A DNA stretch of 64,000 nucleotides. Origin: Fallopia convolvulus (Eukaryota; Streptophyta; Magnoliopsida; Caryophyllales; Polygonaceae). The DNA lies in assembly GCA_964016875.1 (NCBI GenBank), contig OZ024724.1, forward strand, positions 11,642,501-11,706,500. Reading direction: 5' to 3'. A program made the position numbers and the translations under genes. The notes under the pieces were generated by a model, which saw only the letters and a program-made list of their open reading frames with translations, did not search any database and was not told where the DNA came from. Numbering within the stretch: position 1 is the first letter of the stretch; each line of letters opens with the position of its first letter. Positions 21,855-33,897 of this stretch are shown here, one piece after another.

Positions 21855-23263
21855 TGATCGCTCTCGGATGCGAGGGTCAAGAGATACAATTTATAACCCG
21901 ACCCCGTTGTAGTACGTGGTGGGTGTCGAACACTCGGGAAGTCTACTCGATCGATGTGCCTAGATACTAGGAAGCTAGAAAGGAGAGCATAAAACAAAGG
22001 AAAATAAAGAAAACAGTCGGGACCGACACTGAGGTCACGTCGGGCCCGAGGTTGGCGACAAGAGGAAGTCGGGACCGACACTGGGTAAGTCGGGCCCGAG
22101 GTAGCTGGGGATGTCGAACTCAAAGATTTTAAAAGTAGATCTTGGGCTTTTGGGTTCCTTCCCTAGTAGATTAAGGCTTTTCCCCCCAATTCAGGCAATG
22201 AGTGATGATCGGACTAGGATCGAGTGCTTTCGCCCTCGTTCCAACCACATCTACACCTCGATCCATGGGGAAATCCCCTTCGAAGCAAGGTCTTGAGATT
22301 GACACATGTTCACTTTCACTACTTTGCCAATCTCAAGCCTTGATTCCCAACTTTCGCAAGGAATTGTAGCTCTATGTAGAGTGGGTTCCTTAGATCAAAC
22401 ACTCAAGGCTATGGAATTGGGGTTTCTAGCCTAAACCTAGCTAGGGTTTTCCCCCATAACCCAAGATCAAGGAGATCTACTCCATGTGACAAGCAAAGAA
22501 AGCAATCAAATCAAAAGAGAAAGCAATCATCATAATCAATCTCAAAACAAAGCAAGGTTTCATTCAAATCCAAAGCAATCCACAAATTCAAATCAAGGGT
22601 TTTCAAATCCACAAGATCAAAGCAAATCAAAGCTAAACAATCAACAAAACCTATCAAGCCTTCCTCTCTCTTGGCCGATTCTCTCTCTCTTCCTCCTCTT
22701 CTCCTTACTCCTTGCTCTCCAAGTATCCTCTTGGCTCCCTTGGAACCCCCCTTTTTTTTGTGTGTGAGGGAACCCTTTCTTAGAAGACAAGAGGGCCTTT
22801 TATAGATTAGATGAAGGGCAAAAGTGGAAGTCCACAAATTCGTGCCTTGGAGCCCAAGTAGTTCGGTGACCGACTCGGACCGACACGGAGGAACCTCAGG
22901 CCCGAGGTACTGTGCAACTCGGTCCGTGGTTGGAGACTTCAAAGTCGGGCCCGATGTGGTTGCAACTCGGTCCTGACCTCGTTCCACCTTCTTCTTAGTT
23001 GGCTTCTCTTGTTCTTCTTCATGGCTTGCTTCTCTCTTTCTCGCTTTAGCTCGGCCTTTGCTCCATGTCTCGACCCTCCTTCAAATCGATCCTTGATTCA
23101 TGCCAAATTACCTAAAAAACACATAAAAGGTGCGTAGTCTCCGAATCTCATAGAAATACAAGAACTAAGCTAAAAAGGAACAAAACGCACAAGAAAAGGG
23201 GAAAAAGAAACATATTTACAAAGGAAATCACATATGAAAACACCACCAAATAGAGAGACATCA
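21855..23263 (-). repeat. Athila 2 3' LTR
   Basis: It is collinear with 31216-32626 over its full length. The minus strand starts TGATGTCTCT and ends GCGATCA. A TATAAAAG box lies near 22800, and palindrome clusters lie at about 22865-22975 (upstream of TATA) and 22017-22105 (near the 3' end). Confidence 0.9.
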
Positions 23264-24990
23264 AAATACCCCATACTTAAACTTGCTTGTCCTCAAGCAA
23301 TAACAATGTAAGCAAGACCGAAACATAATCTTCAAGTAAAGCCTCGTATGAAAACACATTTTAAGCACAAGTGATAGACATTCAAGCAAGATTACATCAT
23401 CACACGTGATTAAGTGTTCCAAGGAATAAAGTCAATGCAACTAAGCCTCACTTTAGGGATATGTGAATGTGTATCACTCATCATGTGTTTGGGTTTAGCA
23501 ATGAACACTCAAGCTCAAAAATCATGCAAGTAAGGACTTTACTATTGAAGCTAATATCACCAATTCCTCCACCTAGAGATGCCTAATGCAAAGTACACAA
23601 AGAATTTCGAACTTGGCTCAATGGAGGTCCTCAAAGAGGTTCCATTCGGCCGGGTTGTAATGGGGCTTTTGGTATTTTTCAAGGTGGGAATTATTTGGTC
23701 TTGTGGTGCTTATAATGGGGATTGAACAACCTAAACTCTCACCAATTCACCAAATTCCACAATTACTTTCACATTCACCCAAAAGACTTAACATTTTCCT
23801 TTCAACCCAAAATTTCACTTAACATTCCACTTCATCTTTGCTCTTATGCTTTTTGTTGGATTTTCAACACTTTCTACATTTGGACCGACTTTCTTATGAC
23901 ATCGGGCCCGATGTTGCTTGTAACTCGGTCGGACCATTTTCTTCACTTAAGCTCTTTGCTTTATTCCACTTTATATTTCCAACATTTTCTTTCTTCCTTT
24001 TCTTTCTTTTTTTTTTCATTTTTGTACAACAAAGATGCACTACCCACATGATTCATAACACCATTCTTTGCCCTTAAACCAAAGAGAATCTCAACTCTTC
24101 AAATACAATCCAAACCTCTCTTCTAAAGTCCAATCCCATAAGGGTCAAGTCATATAAGGCTAGGAATAATATTTTTGAGGAGTTTCAAACAAAGGCTTAG
24201 GCTAGAATGGGGCTACAATCAAAGGATTAACTTCATGGTAGGATATGGAACATTTATGTGACTAGAAGAATAAAGTTCAAAATCAATGTGACCATGCTAG
24301 GACAATTCTCATGACGGTCTTGGAAAATAGATAAACACCGCAATAGCAAGTTTTACTAAGCATGAATGAGCTAATTACACAAGAAAAATGAGGGATATGC
24401 AAATATGATCAAGCATCCCTTAAATGGCCAAAAATCAATCTCACAAGGGTCACTCATACTTAGTTGCATAAGAACTCATCCTAGAACTCACATGCTCAAT
24501 AAAACAAGCAAGGTATCATGATCATATCAAAAGCAACATCATTTTAGAGGCTAAACTATCCAAAAATATGCAAAGGAATTTACATGCTCACATCATCATT
24601 AGCTTTTATTTTGGCAATCTAAGATGGGAATTTCTAGTCCAAAACCTACAAAACACAAAATCTTTTTGTTGTTTTTAACACAATTTTTCAATTTTTTTTT
24701 TTTATGAAAAATTTCTCTAAAACCAAAAGCTAATCCATTCAAGACCAAATTAATCATCCACGTCTTTCCTCAAACCACTAACCAAACATCCCAAATACAA
24801 ACTAGAAACACAAACTAAATATCCTCAAAATGACAAACAAACATAAACAAGTGAAATCATGAACACACCTACCCCCACCCCATACTTAAAATTTTGGTGT
24901 CCCCATCAAACAAGGAAATCAAAACATAAAAGCAAGAGAGAAGAGTATGAAAAGCTCACAATTTATTATTCTTCAATGGCATGTATAGGA
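23264..24990 (-). other. Athila 2 3' untranslated region and polypurine tract
   Basis: No ORF is supported. On the minus strand AAGTATGGGG lies directly before the 3' LTR (about 23264-23279), preceded by CTTGAGGACAAGCAAG, a common Athila/Tat pre-PPT motif. A second copy of TTTAAGTATGGGGT lies at 24877-24890, about 100 bp after the env-like stop. A lone palindrome pair sits near 23883-23935. Confidence 0.6.
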
Positions 24991-26774
24991 TCACTCGAAG
25001 GGGTTGTCACGTCTACGTCCTCTTTGGAGCCTTGCTTGCCGCTCCCTCTCGTACACTTGCTCTTGGTAGAAGTCTTGTGGTGGTGGTTGGAGTTGAGGCT
25101 CCGGGCGTGTCCATTGGTCCTCACGGGAAGGGAAGTTCCCGCTCATCCACGTGTTGTAGCTATCTTGGACCCGCCACCTTTGGTCTTCCACCTCTCTAAG
25201 CTCCTCCACCTCTCGCCTAGTGTAGCCGAGGGCCCGGTTCATCTCTTGTTGGCTAGCTTGGAAAGAGCTTTGTTGTTGAAGCATTTTTTGTTGTTGTTGG
25301 TACATTTGTTGGTGATGTTGGTTCACTTGATGGACCTCTTGGAGAACATTCTCTTGTTGAAGTTGTAGATGATCCATTTGGTTGGCTAAGAAGGACATGT
25401 CCACCGGTTGTTGTTGCTCGGGAAACACCATTCCCGGACCGTACCATTGGGCATAGCCTTCATAACCGCCACCTTGGAATTGCTCTCGCCTTGCACCGCT
25501 CCCTTCTCCACGTTCATAATGCCTCGGGACCTCACCACCATGGAATGAAGTGGACCGACGTTGAGGGAAGTCGGGCCCGACTTGGTATGTACCTCGGTCC
25601 TCCAGTGTTGGAGCATGGTGCGTGGCTCGGAGGTCGGCCATCAAGCCTTGGAGGCGCTCATCTTCTTCACTTTGCCCTTGATCGACATCCATGTCCTCCC
25701 CACGAGGTGCAAACACGAAGTTGTCTTGGTCGGAATCCGGTTAGATGGAGGGGAAGTAAACCGAATGTGTTGAGGTTGTTGTCGCCGCCCCTCTCTTGCA
25801 CCTTCGGGGTCACCAAATGAGTGTGGCTTGCCGGCCCACACTTGGTACCAATTTTGATACCGAGAAAGATCATAGAGGTTGTGCACTAACCGGATCGACA
25901 CACCATCATAGTTCGAGTGAGGGGCCAAGGAAATCATGTAGAGCTTCTCCTTGATGATGTTGGCCTTCTTGAAATACTTCATGTTCATGAACTCAACACC
26001 ATTCGGAGCCGGAGAATACTTGTCAAGATCAACTCCTAGACGCATGGCGAGCCTTGCTATCATCCCGCCGAAGTAGATCCAAGAGGAACTTTGGAAGTCC
26101 CGCACCATCTTGACCCACTCCCATGCAAGGTTCATGGGCTTCTCGGTGTTGAAGAGCATCTCATGGAGCAACATGATCTCCTCCTTCATCGGCTTGCTCA
26201 ACTCATGACGAGCATAGATTGCACACCCCAAGACTCGCACCATGACCCGAAAAAGAGGGCTAGCAATCTTGGTTGTGGAGGCGCCCTTTCCCATCTCACT
26301 CTTCCCGGCCACATGACGCCACACTTGGTTCACCTTCTCATTGTTGACGCCAGCCTCTTCTCTTGGGCATGGGAACCCGAAGTAGGTAGCCAAATCCCTA
26401 AGAGTGAGATTGTGGTCCTCGTTGCCCAATCGGAAAGTGATCGTCCCTTCCTCATCCTCCACATTATCATAAGTGCACTCGAATGTGGCCATAAATTCCG
26501 AGGTGAGGGCGGGGTAGTGAGTGTTGTCCCACCTTAGCATTCCATTAAGACCGATGTGGGAGTAGCATCTTGGAAGGGCTTGATCCATGTCCATCTTCCT
26601 CACGGCTTCCCAATCAAGCCACCTCTTGTGTTTCTCAAGCGCCATATATCTTTCATAATTCTCCACTTGTTCACCATCCTCCAAATAGACATCGTCCAAC
26701 TTCGGCTCTTTCCTCGTCTTCTTGGACTTCTTCCTTGGCCTTTCCGCATGAGATGATGAAGCTCTTTTCTCCAT
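24991..26774 (-). pseudogene. Athila 2 env-like ORF (Athila ORF-1 type), one frameshift
   Basis: From the ATG at 26774 the frame reads a basic start (MEKRASSSHAERPRKKSKK), then a conserved globular part (LPRCYSHIGLNGMLRWDN, LTLRDLATYFGFPCP, VWRHVAGKSEMGKGA, FRVMVRVLGCAIYARHE). This resembles the Arabidopsis retrotransposon ORF-1 (Athila) family. After about residue 340 a one-base shift near 25741 moves the frame. It continues as a Gln-rich coiled-coil tail (MDHLQLQQENVLQEVHQV) and ends DNPFE. The 1784 bp span fits about 594 codons with one base lost or gained. No signal peptide or membrane segment is evident, so a true envelope role is doubtful. Starting further upstream would put the start inside the predicted intron. 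Confidence 0.7.
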
Positions 26775-26779
26775 TGTAC

Positions 26780-27810
26780 CTACACACATCCAAACAAAAG
26801 GATCCAAGATAAACTCCATACAACCCAACAAAAGCACTTATCAACACACAACAACATTCCAACACAAAGGGAACCCCATACTTAGTCTCTAGACTCACAT
26901 GCATCTCAATTCAACATAAATCATCATGGACATCTTCTAACAATAGCTAAGCAAATGATCATTCTACATCATGATTAGGCTATAGCCAACAATTAAACAC
27001 ATGAATCCACATGATATCACAAGAAGAGAGAAAAAACAACAAGGATCGACTTCCAACCTATGTCGGGCCCGACTTACTCAACCTCGGTCCGACTTGTTGG
27101 ACCGACTTCCACAACTCGAGCCCGACTCTCCTGGGCACGTCGATCTCGACCTAGTTCATGCTTCGATTCTAACCTCAAATCAACCCAAATCACTCTATCG
27201 TGCACTTAAATTTCAAATTCAACCATCAAACATCCCTAATCGAAGTTCTAAATGGATCTAAGCATGCATAAACAACTTTAAAGCTCAATTTCACAAATCA
27301 TGCAAATCCACCATTGATGCTCAAGCTCAAACTCTCAATCAAACATGGCATTACTCAATCTACGCAATGAAAGCACAAAATTTTCAAAGAAATAAGTGGA
27401 GATCGAGTAACACATACCGGATTCGAAGAGTATTTGAACTTTTGAACAAATAGGCAACTTAGAACTCAAATTTCCTAGATCTAGATCTAGATGGGGGACG
27501 AAGGACTATATTGAACTCGAGATTTCTACTCGGAATCGGGTTAGGGAGGTCTTTTTGTGGTTGGAACGAGACGAAGTGGGGAGGGTGTGGATCGAGTATG
27601 GTGAGGGTAGGGGCGGCCGACTTTGAGAGTTTTTGAGGAAGAGGGGTTGTATTTTGGGAATGGTAGTTGATATGAAGATGATAGGTAGGTGGGGGGTGGT
27701 ATTTAATGGGGGAAGGGGACAAATTAGGTCAAGGGCAAAATTGGCATTCCAACTAGTCGGATCAAGTTGGACCGACTTCATGGACCGACGTCCCTATGTC
27801 GGGCCCGACT
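26780..27810 (-). promoter_or_regulatory. Predicted internal promoter, leader and intron for the env-like ORF
   Basis: Minus-strand order: palindrome cluster (27774-27810), TATA-like ATTAAATA (about 27708-27701), pyrimidine-rich leader, splice donor CCG/GTATGT (27418/27417), 638 bp intron, acceptor TGTGTAG (26780) and ATG at 26774. The intron holds another palindrome cluster (27046-27140) and a PPT-like motif (26871-26890). The same leader and donor occur in Athila 3 (59086-59386). Promoter activity and splicing are predictions. Confidence 0.5.
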
Positions 27811-28092
27811 TACCTGGGCTCGATGTGGGAGTATTCGGGTTACCAATTTTACTCCATCCTCATGCAACTTCTTTCCCATATTTCCATTTAAATATTTCAC
27901 CTCAAATCCTACACAACTTTGAAGGATGCACAACACCATAAATCCACAAAACACTAGATAAGGATTGGTTAGAGAAAAGCTAAGCTATACTAAGAAAATC
28001 AAACTAAAATTACGAAAAGAAAGCTACTAGCTCGAGTTGCCTCCCGAGAAGCGCTCGTTTAGAGTCACTAGCTTGACTTCCTAACCTCAACC

Positions 28093-31062
28093 TTATGGCG
28101 GGTGAAACACGGTGAATTGCTCGCCATTGTTATGCCCATTCCCATTGCCTTCATACCAATAAAACCACCAACGATGGTCTACATAGGCATGGCTCTCCGA
28201 TCTCGGGCCTATCTCATCATACTCCTCCAACGGATGAGATTTCTCCTCCTTGCTTGCTCCATCATGTTTTTCTTGTCCTACACCATAGTCATCCAAAGTA
28301 TTCCTAGGAGATTCTACCAATTCACCTTTTAAATCACTAAGGCAAATATAGGAGTCTCCTAAGTCATCATTCAAATCACTCAAGCAAATGTAGGAATCAA
28401 AATTTTGGGAAGAATTGTGATCTTCACCAACATTAAAAGGATATGAGTAAGGATACTCTTCATCTCTTCTTGAGCTAGCATTGTTCCTTGACTCATCTTG
28501 ATCCTTAAGTTGCTCCAACAACTCCCTCACTTGTATTTGTTCATTGAAGCTTTCATCACCCCTTAAAGAAACAACCTCCCTAGCAACTTCCACTTCTTCA
28601 CGTTCTCTCTTGGCACTCTCTTCAAGTTTAAGAATGGCCAAGGCGTCCGGCTCATTCAAAGCTTTGTTGAAGTGAAAATCGACCTTCTCTTCCCCAATCT
28701 CAAAGGAAACCTTCCCGTTCTTGACATCAAACCTTGCCCCCGCCGTAGCTAAGAATGGTCTCCCTAAGATTATTGGAACCAAGGGATCCTAATGCATGTC
28801 CAAGATCACGAAATCATCGGGGACAAAGTACTTTCCAACCCTCACCGGAACGTCATCCAATATTCCTTTGGCCTTGATGATGGAACCGTCGGCCATGGTT
28901 AGGGACATATCGGCCGGCTCCATTTCACCCAAATTTGCTCTTCTCCAAATGCTAGCGGGCATCACCGAAACACTTGCCCCAAGGTCACATAAGGCTTGGA
29001 AATTTTGAGACCCCACACCAATGGTTATAGCAAAACGACCGGGATCTCCTAGCTTTTGTAGTAACTCCAAGGTCTTGACTTCATCTTGCATTTCCACTAT
29101 GGACCTCTTCTTGCTCAAAATCTCCTTTAAAAACTTGGCATAAGATGGCATCTCACTCAATGCGTCGGTGAACGGGATGGAGATGTTCAAGCCTTGCAAG
29201 AGTTTGAGAAATCTCTTGAACTTGTTCTCAACAACATCTTTCGGCTTCTTCGAGGGATATGGAAGAACTGTTTCACCTTGAATCTTGCTTGGATCAACTT
29301 CTTTGGACTTCCCCGCTTCATTTGCAAAACTTCCTGGTTGGACCGACTTGGGCACCATGTCGGGCCCGATGTTGTGAATCTCGGTCCTGGGCAGAGGGGT
29401 CGGATCGAGGTCTGTGTACGTCGGTCCCGAGTTGCTCTCAACCTCGGTCCGTGGTGAAGGAGTCGATCTTCTTGCTGGGTCGACTTCGGGGAACGTCGGA
29501 CCCGACTTGCTGGGTAAGTTGGTCCGACTCTCTTCACTCTTCTTAGGCACGTGTGGCTCGGGTAGGTTTCGGCCACTTCTCAATCCAATTGCCCGGACTT
29601 CATTTTGATTGTTTTGAGCTCGAGGATTCTCCTCGGGTCGGCCCAGAAGTCTCCCATTCTCTCTCGGGGCTTGAGTCGCAATTTGAGCAAATTGATTGTC
29701 GACTTGCCTCCTCCATGCACCAAACTCATTGAATTGGGTCCTCATCTCCTTGAACCCATCTCTCATCTCTTGAGCAAATGTTTGTAACTCATTGAATCCT
29801 GGTGGTCTATATGGTGGTGGTGGCGCCCTCGGCTCGTTTTGGTTAAAGTTGTTGTTGTAGCTTTGAGCTTGACCGTTGTTCCACCGGCCATTGCCACCAT
29901 TGTTGAAATTGCCTCTTCCACCAAAATTTCCTCGAACATAGTTTGCCTCCTCAATTCGCTCGGCCAAGCGCACTTGGCTCTCATTCGGACAAACTTGTGT
30001 AGCATGTGCAAAGGATCCACACTCCTCATAAGCTCTAGCATTTTGCTTGTAGTAGTGGACTTGCCTCTTAAGCTTGCTCACTTCACCTTCAAGGAATTGG
30101 AGCTTCACATCCCTATCAATGTCTTCTCCCTTTGGATCATATAACTTCCTTGCACCTTCAACTTGAACCTTCACCTCCTTGCTAGCTTGACTCACCCCAT
30201 ACATGGCCTCATAATCGGATAGCTTGTCAAGTAGCTCCCAAGCTTGATCCGGTGTCAAGTCTATGAACCCACAATCGGTGTGGAGATTGAGCTTGTCCTT
30301 CGTTACCAGATTGATGCCTTGGAAAAAGATGTCTTGAAGCACATATGGTTGTTGGCCATGAGTAGGACATTGGCGCAACATCTCCTTGAAACGGTCCCAT
30401 GCTTCGAAGAGAGGCTCATTCGGACCTTGTTGAAAGCTTGCAATCTTCCTTCTTAACTCGGTTGTCTTTGAGGGCGGGAAGAACTTCATCAAGAAAGCAT
30501 CATAGAGTGTCTTCCAAGTTGTGATTGACCTAGGAGCTCGGCTCTCGAGCCAATGTGCGGCCTTGCCCCCAAGTGACCATTTGAACACCTTTAGAAGCAC
30601 ATACTCCAATGTCTCCTCGCCGGTAGAGATCGTCTCACACATGTCCACAAAACGTTTAACATGCTCTATGGGACACTCATGTGGACGGCCCTCGAATTGA
30701 TCACGCTTGATGAGGGAGATGAATTGCGTCTTGATCTCAAAATTCTTGGCAACCTCGTGAAGCACAATAGCCGGCTCGGGGACCCTCAACTCCGGATGCA
30801 TGTATTGGCGTGCATTCCGGGGTAGAGCGTTGAGTTGAGCCTCGGCTCTCATCCGTTGCGCCCGTTCTCTTCTTGCCAACTCCTCTTGATTGTCCCTCTC
30901 AAGTTGCAATCTAGCCATTTCGGCCCTAAGTTGAGCCAACTCCTCATCAACACGGAGAGCTTGATTCGCCATCCTTTTCCTTCTTCGGGCTTCCTTGAGA
31001 ATACTTTCCGGATCACTCACAAACTCAAGCTCAAGTGTTCCTCGGGAGGAACGAGCTAGCAT
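28093..31062 (-). pseudogene. Athila 2 gag-protease with C-terminal extension, one nonsense codon
   Basis: The start MLARSSRGTLELEF follows the leader intron. The order is coiled-coil N-terminus, Gag core (FISLIKRDQFEGRPHECP, KVFKWSLGGKAAHWLE, FLMKFFPPSKTTELRRK), knuckle EECGSFAHATQVC with its first Cys changed to Tyr, a Gly/Asn/Arg-rich segment, and a linker with recurring S-G-P-T or I-G-P-D. Protease follows with the active site CDLGAS and IILGRPFLATAG. A TAG at 28789-28791 (GAG in copy 3B) splits it. About 200 further residues have no pol similarity and include a tandem pair of DSYICLSDL. The 2970 bp span equals that of copy 3B. After the stop comes the GGGAGGCAAC motif (28040-28050) that follows integrase in Athila 1. 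Confidence 0.85.
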
Positions 31063-31066
31063 ACAC

Positions 31067-31163
31067 CTATGAAACAAAAACACAAACCAAAACAAATCAA
31101 AAACAAACAAAGGGTTTGGGCTATTCCCTCACCCAAATCACTACCAAAACACAAGAAACTCAC
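31067..31163 (-). other. Leader intron (97 bp) between primer site and gag ATG
   Basis: On the minus strand the donor is TTTG/GTGAGT (31163) and the acceptor is TTTCATAG (31067). Copy 3B has the same 97 bp; copy 3A lacks it exactly, which supports splicing. Confidence 0.75.
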
Positions 31164-31191
31164 CAAATTGGCACTCAATGCACTTAGACTT

Positions 31192-31208
31192 CCCCGACAA
31201 CGGTGACA
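31192..31208 (-). other. Athila 2 primer-binding site, mutated
   Basis: CCCCGACAACGGTGACA resembles the tRNA-Asp 3' end but has changes in the GGCGCC part that are intact in both Athila 3 sites. It lies seven bases from the LTR end. Confidence 0.65.
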
Positions 31209-31215
31209 ATCTTTT

Positions 31216-32626
31216 TGATCGCTCTCGGATGCGAGGGTCAAGAGATACAATTTATAACCCGACCCCGTTGTAGTACGTGGTGGGTGTCGAACACTCGGGA
31301 AGTCTACTCGATCGATGTGCCTAGATACTAGGAAGCTAGAAAGGAGAGCATAAAATAAAGGAAAATAAAGAAAACAGTCGGGACCGACACTGAGGTCACG
31401 TCGGGCCCGAGGTTGGCGACAAGAGGAAGTCGGGACCGACACTGGGTAAGTCGGGCCCGAGGTAGCTGGGGATGTCGAACTCAAAGATTTTAAAAGTAGA
31501 TCTTGGGCTTTTGGGTTCCTTCCCTAGTAGATTAAGGCTTTTCCACCCCAATTCAGGCAATGAGTGATGATCGGACTAGGATCGAGTGCTTTCGCCCTCG
31601 TTCCAACCACATCTACACCTCGATCCATGGGGAAATCCCCTTCGAAGCAAGGTCTTGAGATTGACACATGTTCACTTTCGCTACTTTGCCAATCTCAAGC
31701 CTTGATTCCCAACTTTCGCAAGGAATTGTAGCTCTATGTAGAGTGGGTTCCTTAGATCAAACACTCAAGGCTATGGAATTGGGGTTTCTAGCCTAAACCT
31801 AGCTAGGGTTTTCCCCCATAACCCAAGATCAAGGAGATCTACTCCATGTGACAAGCAAAGAAAGCAATCAAATCAAAAGAGAAAGCAATCATCATAATCA
31901 ATCTCAAAACAAAGCAAGGCTTCATTCAAATCCAAAGCAATCCACAAATTCAAATCAAGGGTTTTCAAATCCACAAGATCAAAGCAAATCAAAGATAAAC
32001 AATCAACAAAACCTATCAAGCCTTCCTCTCTCTTGGCCGATTCTCTCTCTCTTCCTCCTCTTCTCCTTACTCCTTGCTCTCCAAGTATCCTCTTGGCTCC
32101 CTTGGAACCCCCCTTTTTGTGTGTGTGTGAGGGAACCCTTTCTTAGAAGACAAGAGGGCCTTTTATAGATTAGATGAAGGGCAAAAGTGGAAGTCCACAA
32201 ATTCGTGCCTTGGAGCCCAAGTAGTTCGGTGACCGACTCGGACCGACACGGAGGAACCTCGGGCCCGAGGTACTGTGCAACTCGGTCCGAGGTTGGAGAC
32301 TTCAAAGTCGAGCCCGATGTGGTTGCAACTCGGTCTTGACCTCGTTCCACCTTCTTCTTAGTTGGCTTCTCTTGTTCTTCTTCATGGCTTGCTTCTCTCT
32401 TTCCCGCTTTAGCTCGGCCTTTGCTCCATGTCTCGACCCTCCATCAAATCGATCCTTGATTCATGCCAAATTACCTACAAAACACATAAAAGGTGCGTAG
32501 TCTCCGAATCTCATAGAAATACGGGAACTAAGCTAAAAAGGAACAAAACGCACAAGAAAAGGGGAAAAAGAAACATATTTACAAAGGAAATCACATATGA
32601 AAACACCACCAAATAGAGAGACATCA
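31216..32626 (-). repeat. Athila 2 5' LTR (1411 bp)
   Basis: On the minus strand it starts TGATGTCTCT. TATAAAAG (32167-32160) is preceded 70-170 bp upstream by palindromes starting at 32237, 32258, 32281, 32307 and 32329 (spacings 21, 23, 26 and 22 bp). A second set (31377, 31400, 31429, 31450) lies near the 3' end. Confidence 0.9.
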
Positions 32627-32709
32627 CTTTAGTAGTTAGTAGTATTAGTATTATGGGCTTGGACGTTCAGCCTAGTATGCTTACTAACCCTAGTCTACTC
32701 CCATCTAGC

Positions 32710-33897
32710 CAATGTTATTAAAATCGAGATCCGGATCGTAAAATCGTAAGATCCTACGATCCCATATAAAAGTCTGATCCGGATCGTAGCTTAAAATCGA
32801 AAAGTGTCAAAATCGGATCAAAATCGGGTAAAATCGGATAAAATCGTTGGATCTTAAGATTCATTTAAAATCGTAAGATCCATGCTTTCAATTTAAATTT
32901 TTTAATTTTAGCCCAATGGGCCCAACTAATAGTAAAAGATGTGTGGCCCAACTTCCTCTTCTTTGTAAAATAGACATATTAACCTTTTAAAATTAATTTC
33001 TTTGTCTTTTTTGTCCCCTTTACTATCCGAATATCCCCAATTCACGATTAAATCAAATCCCAACCAAAAACCCTAGAACTAGGCAGCCTCACGCAGAAGC
33101 TTAACGATTGCGCTCGACCTACTGACGACCACCTTAAGCTTCAACAACGGTTCGACCTCCTCGATCCTCGACGGCTCAACGAGTTCCATTCTAGTACATG
33201 TGCGGATGGCTTAGTTGTTCTATAACGTCGTGGTGGTGGTGGCGGGAGTAGCGGCCCTGGTGGTTTGTAGATTCGTTGCTTTCTACAACTACAAGCTTCA
33301 GTAGTCTAGTCTCTAAATAATTACATGAATTGAATGGTAATATGGGCATTCTCATATATATTAAGTATATACAGTTTTTTTACAGATTAAATAATTGGAA
33401 TTTTTTTGGGGTTCTTGTACAAATAAAAATATTTGGTGAGTGAATGGAATTTGAGGTGGTGTTATATATTTATTATAACCTTGACTCTTGATAGCAATTA
33501 ATTTAGTATATATTATATACAGTTATACAATATCATTGTATTTTTGTAGTTGTATTTTGTTGATAGAAATTAATTAATGAACAAATATAATTATTAAGGG
33601 CTTGCTACACTTCTTAAAAATAAGTACTTTTTATTAAAAAGCATTGCTTATTTTCCTTGAAATATGTAAAAAGTAATTATCTTTTACGTTTTCCAAAATA
33701 AATAAGCAATGCTTTTTAGAAAAAAGTGCTTATTTCTTACAAGTGTAGTAAGCCTTAAGTAGTTAAGTGGAATAAGTGTTCATATTAATTTTCTTAATTG
33801 ATTTTATAGGATCTTACGATCCTACGATACGATTTTACGATCCGATCCATGGATCATTTCGTGATCCGATCCTAAAATCCCGATCCTAATAACATTG
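32710..33897. mobile_element. Non-autonomous hAT-like element (1188 bp)
   Basis: Eight-base direct repeats CATCTAGC (32702-32709 and 33898-33905) flank ends that are inverted copies: CAATGTTATTA at the left and TAATAACATTG at the right. Both subterminal regions are dense in GATCCGGATCGTAAAATCG-like words and ACGATCC repeats in inverted orientation. No transposase is present. An eight-base duplication with CA-initial short TIRs points to hAT; the class is inferred. Confidence 0.75.
33597..33753. mobile_element. Fold-back MITE nested in the hAT-like element
   Basis: About 60 bp at each end pair as an imperfect inverted repeat (AGGGCTTGCTACACTT at left; AAGTGTAGTAAGCC at right, with AAGCATTGCTTAT arms inside). 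Flanking TTA on both sides suggests a Tourist/PIF-type three-base duplication. Confidence 0.6.

Larger units (their letters stand above)
21855..32626 (-). mobile_element. Athila 2: complete pol-less Athila-clade element
   Basis: Target duplications CTTTA (21850-21854 and 32627-32631) and two nearly identical LTRs (1409 and 1411 bp) bound a 10.8 kb element on the minus strand. It encodes Gag-protease with a C-terminal extension and a separate env-like ORF. There is no trace of reverse transcriptase, RNase H or integrase between them. By eye the LTRs differ at roughly 15 positions, so the insertion is recent. The gag-protease frame has one stop and the env-like ORF one frameshift. Paired palindromes with a GGGCCC core recur through the element. 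Confidence 0.9.

Noticed and set aside
24859..26812. Plus-strand ORFs over the Athila 2 env-like region
   Set aside because: Shadows of the minus-strand ORF, which has conserved domains and continuous similarity.
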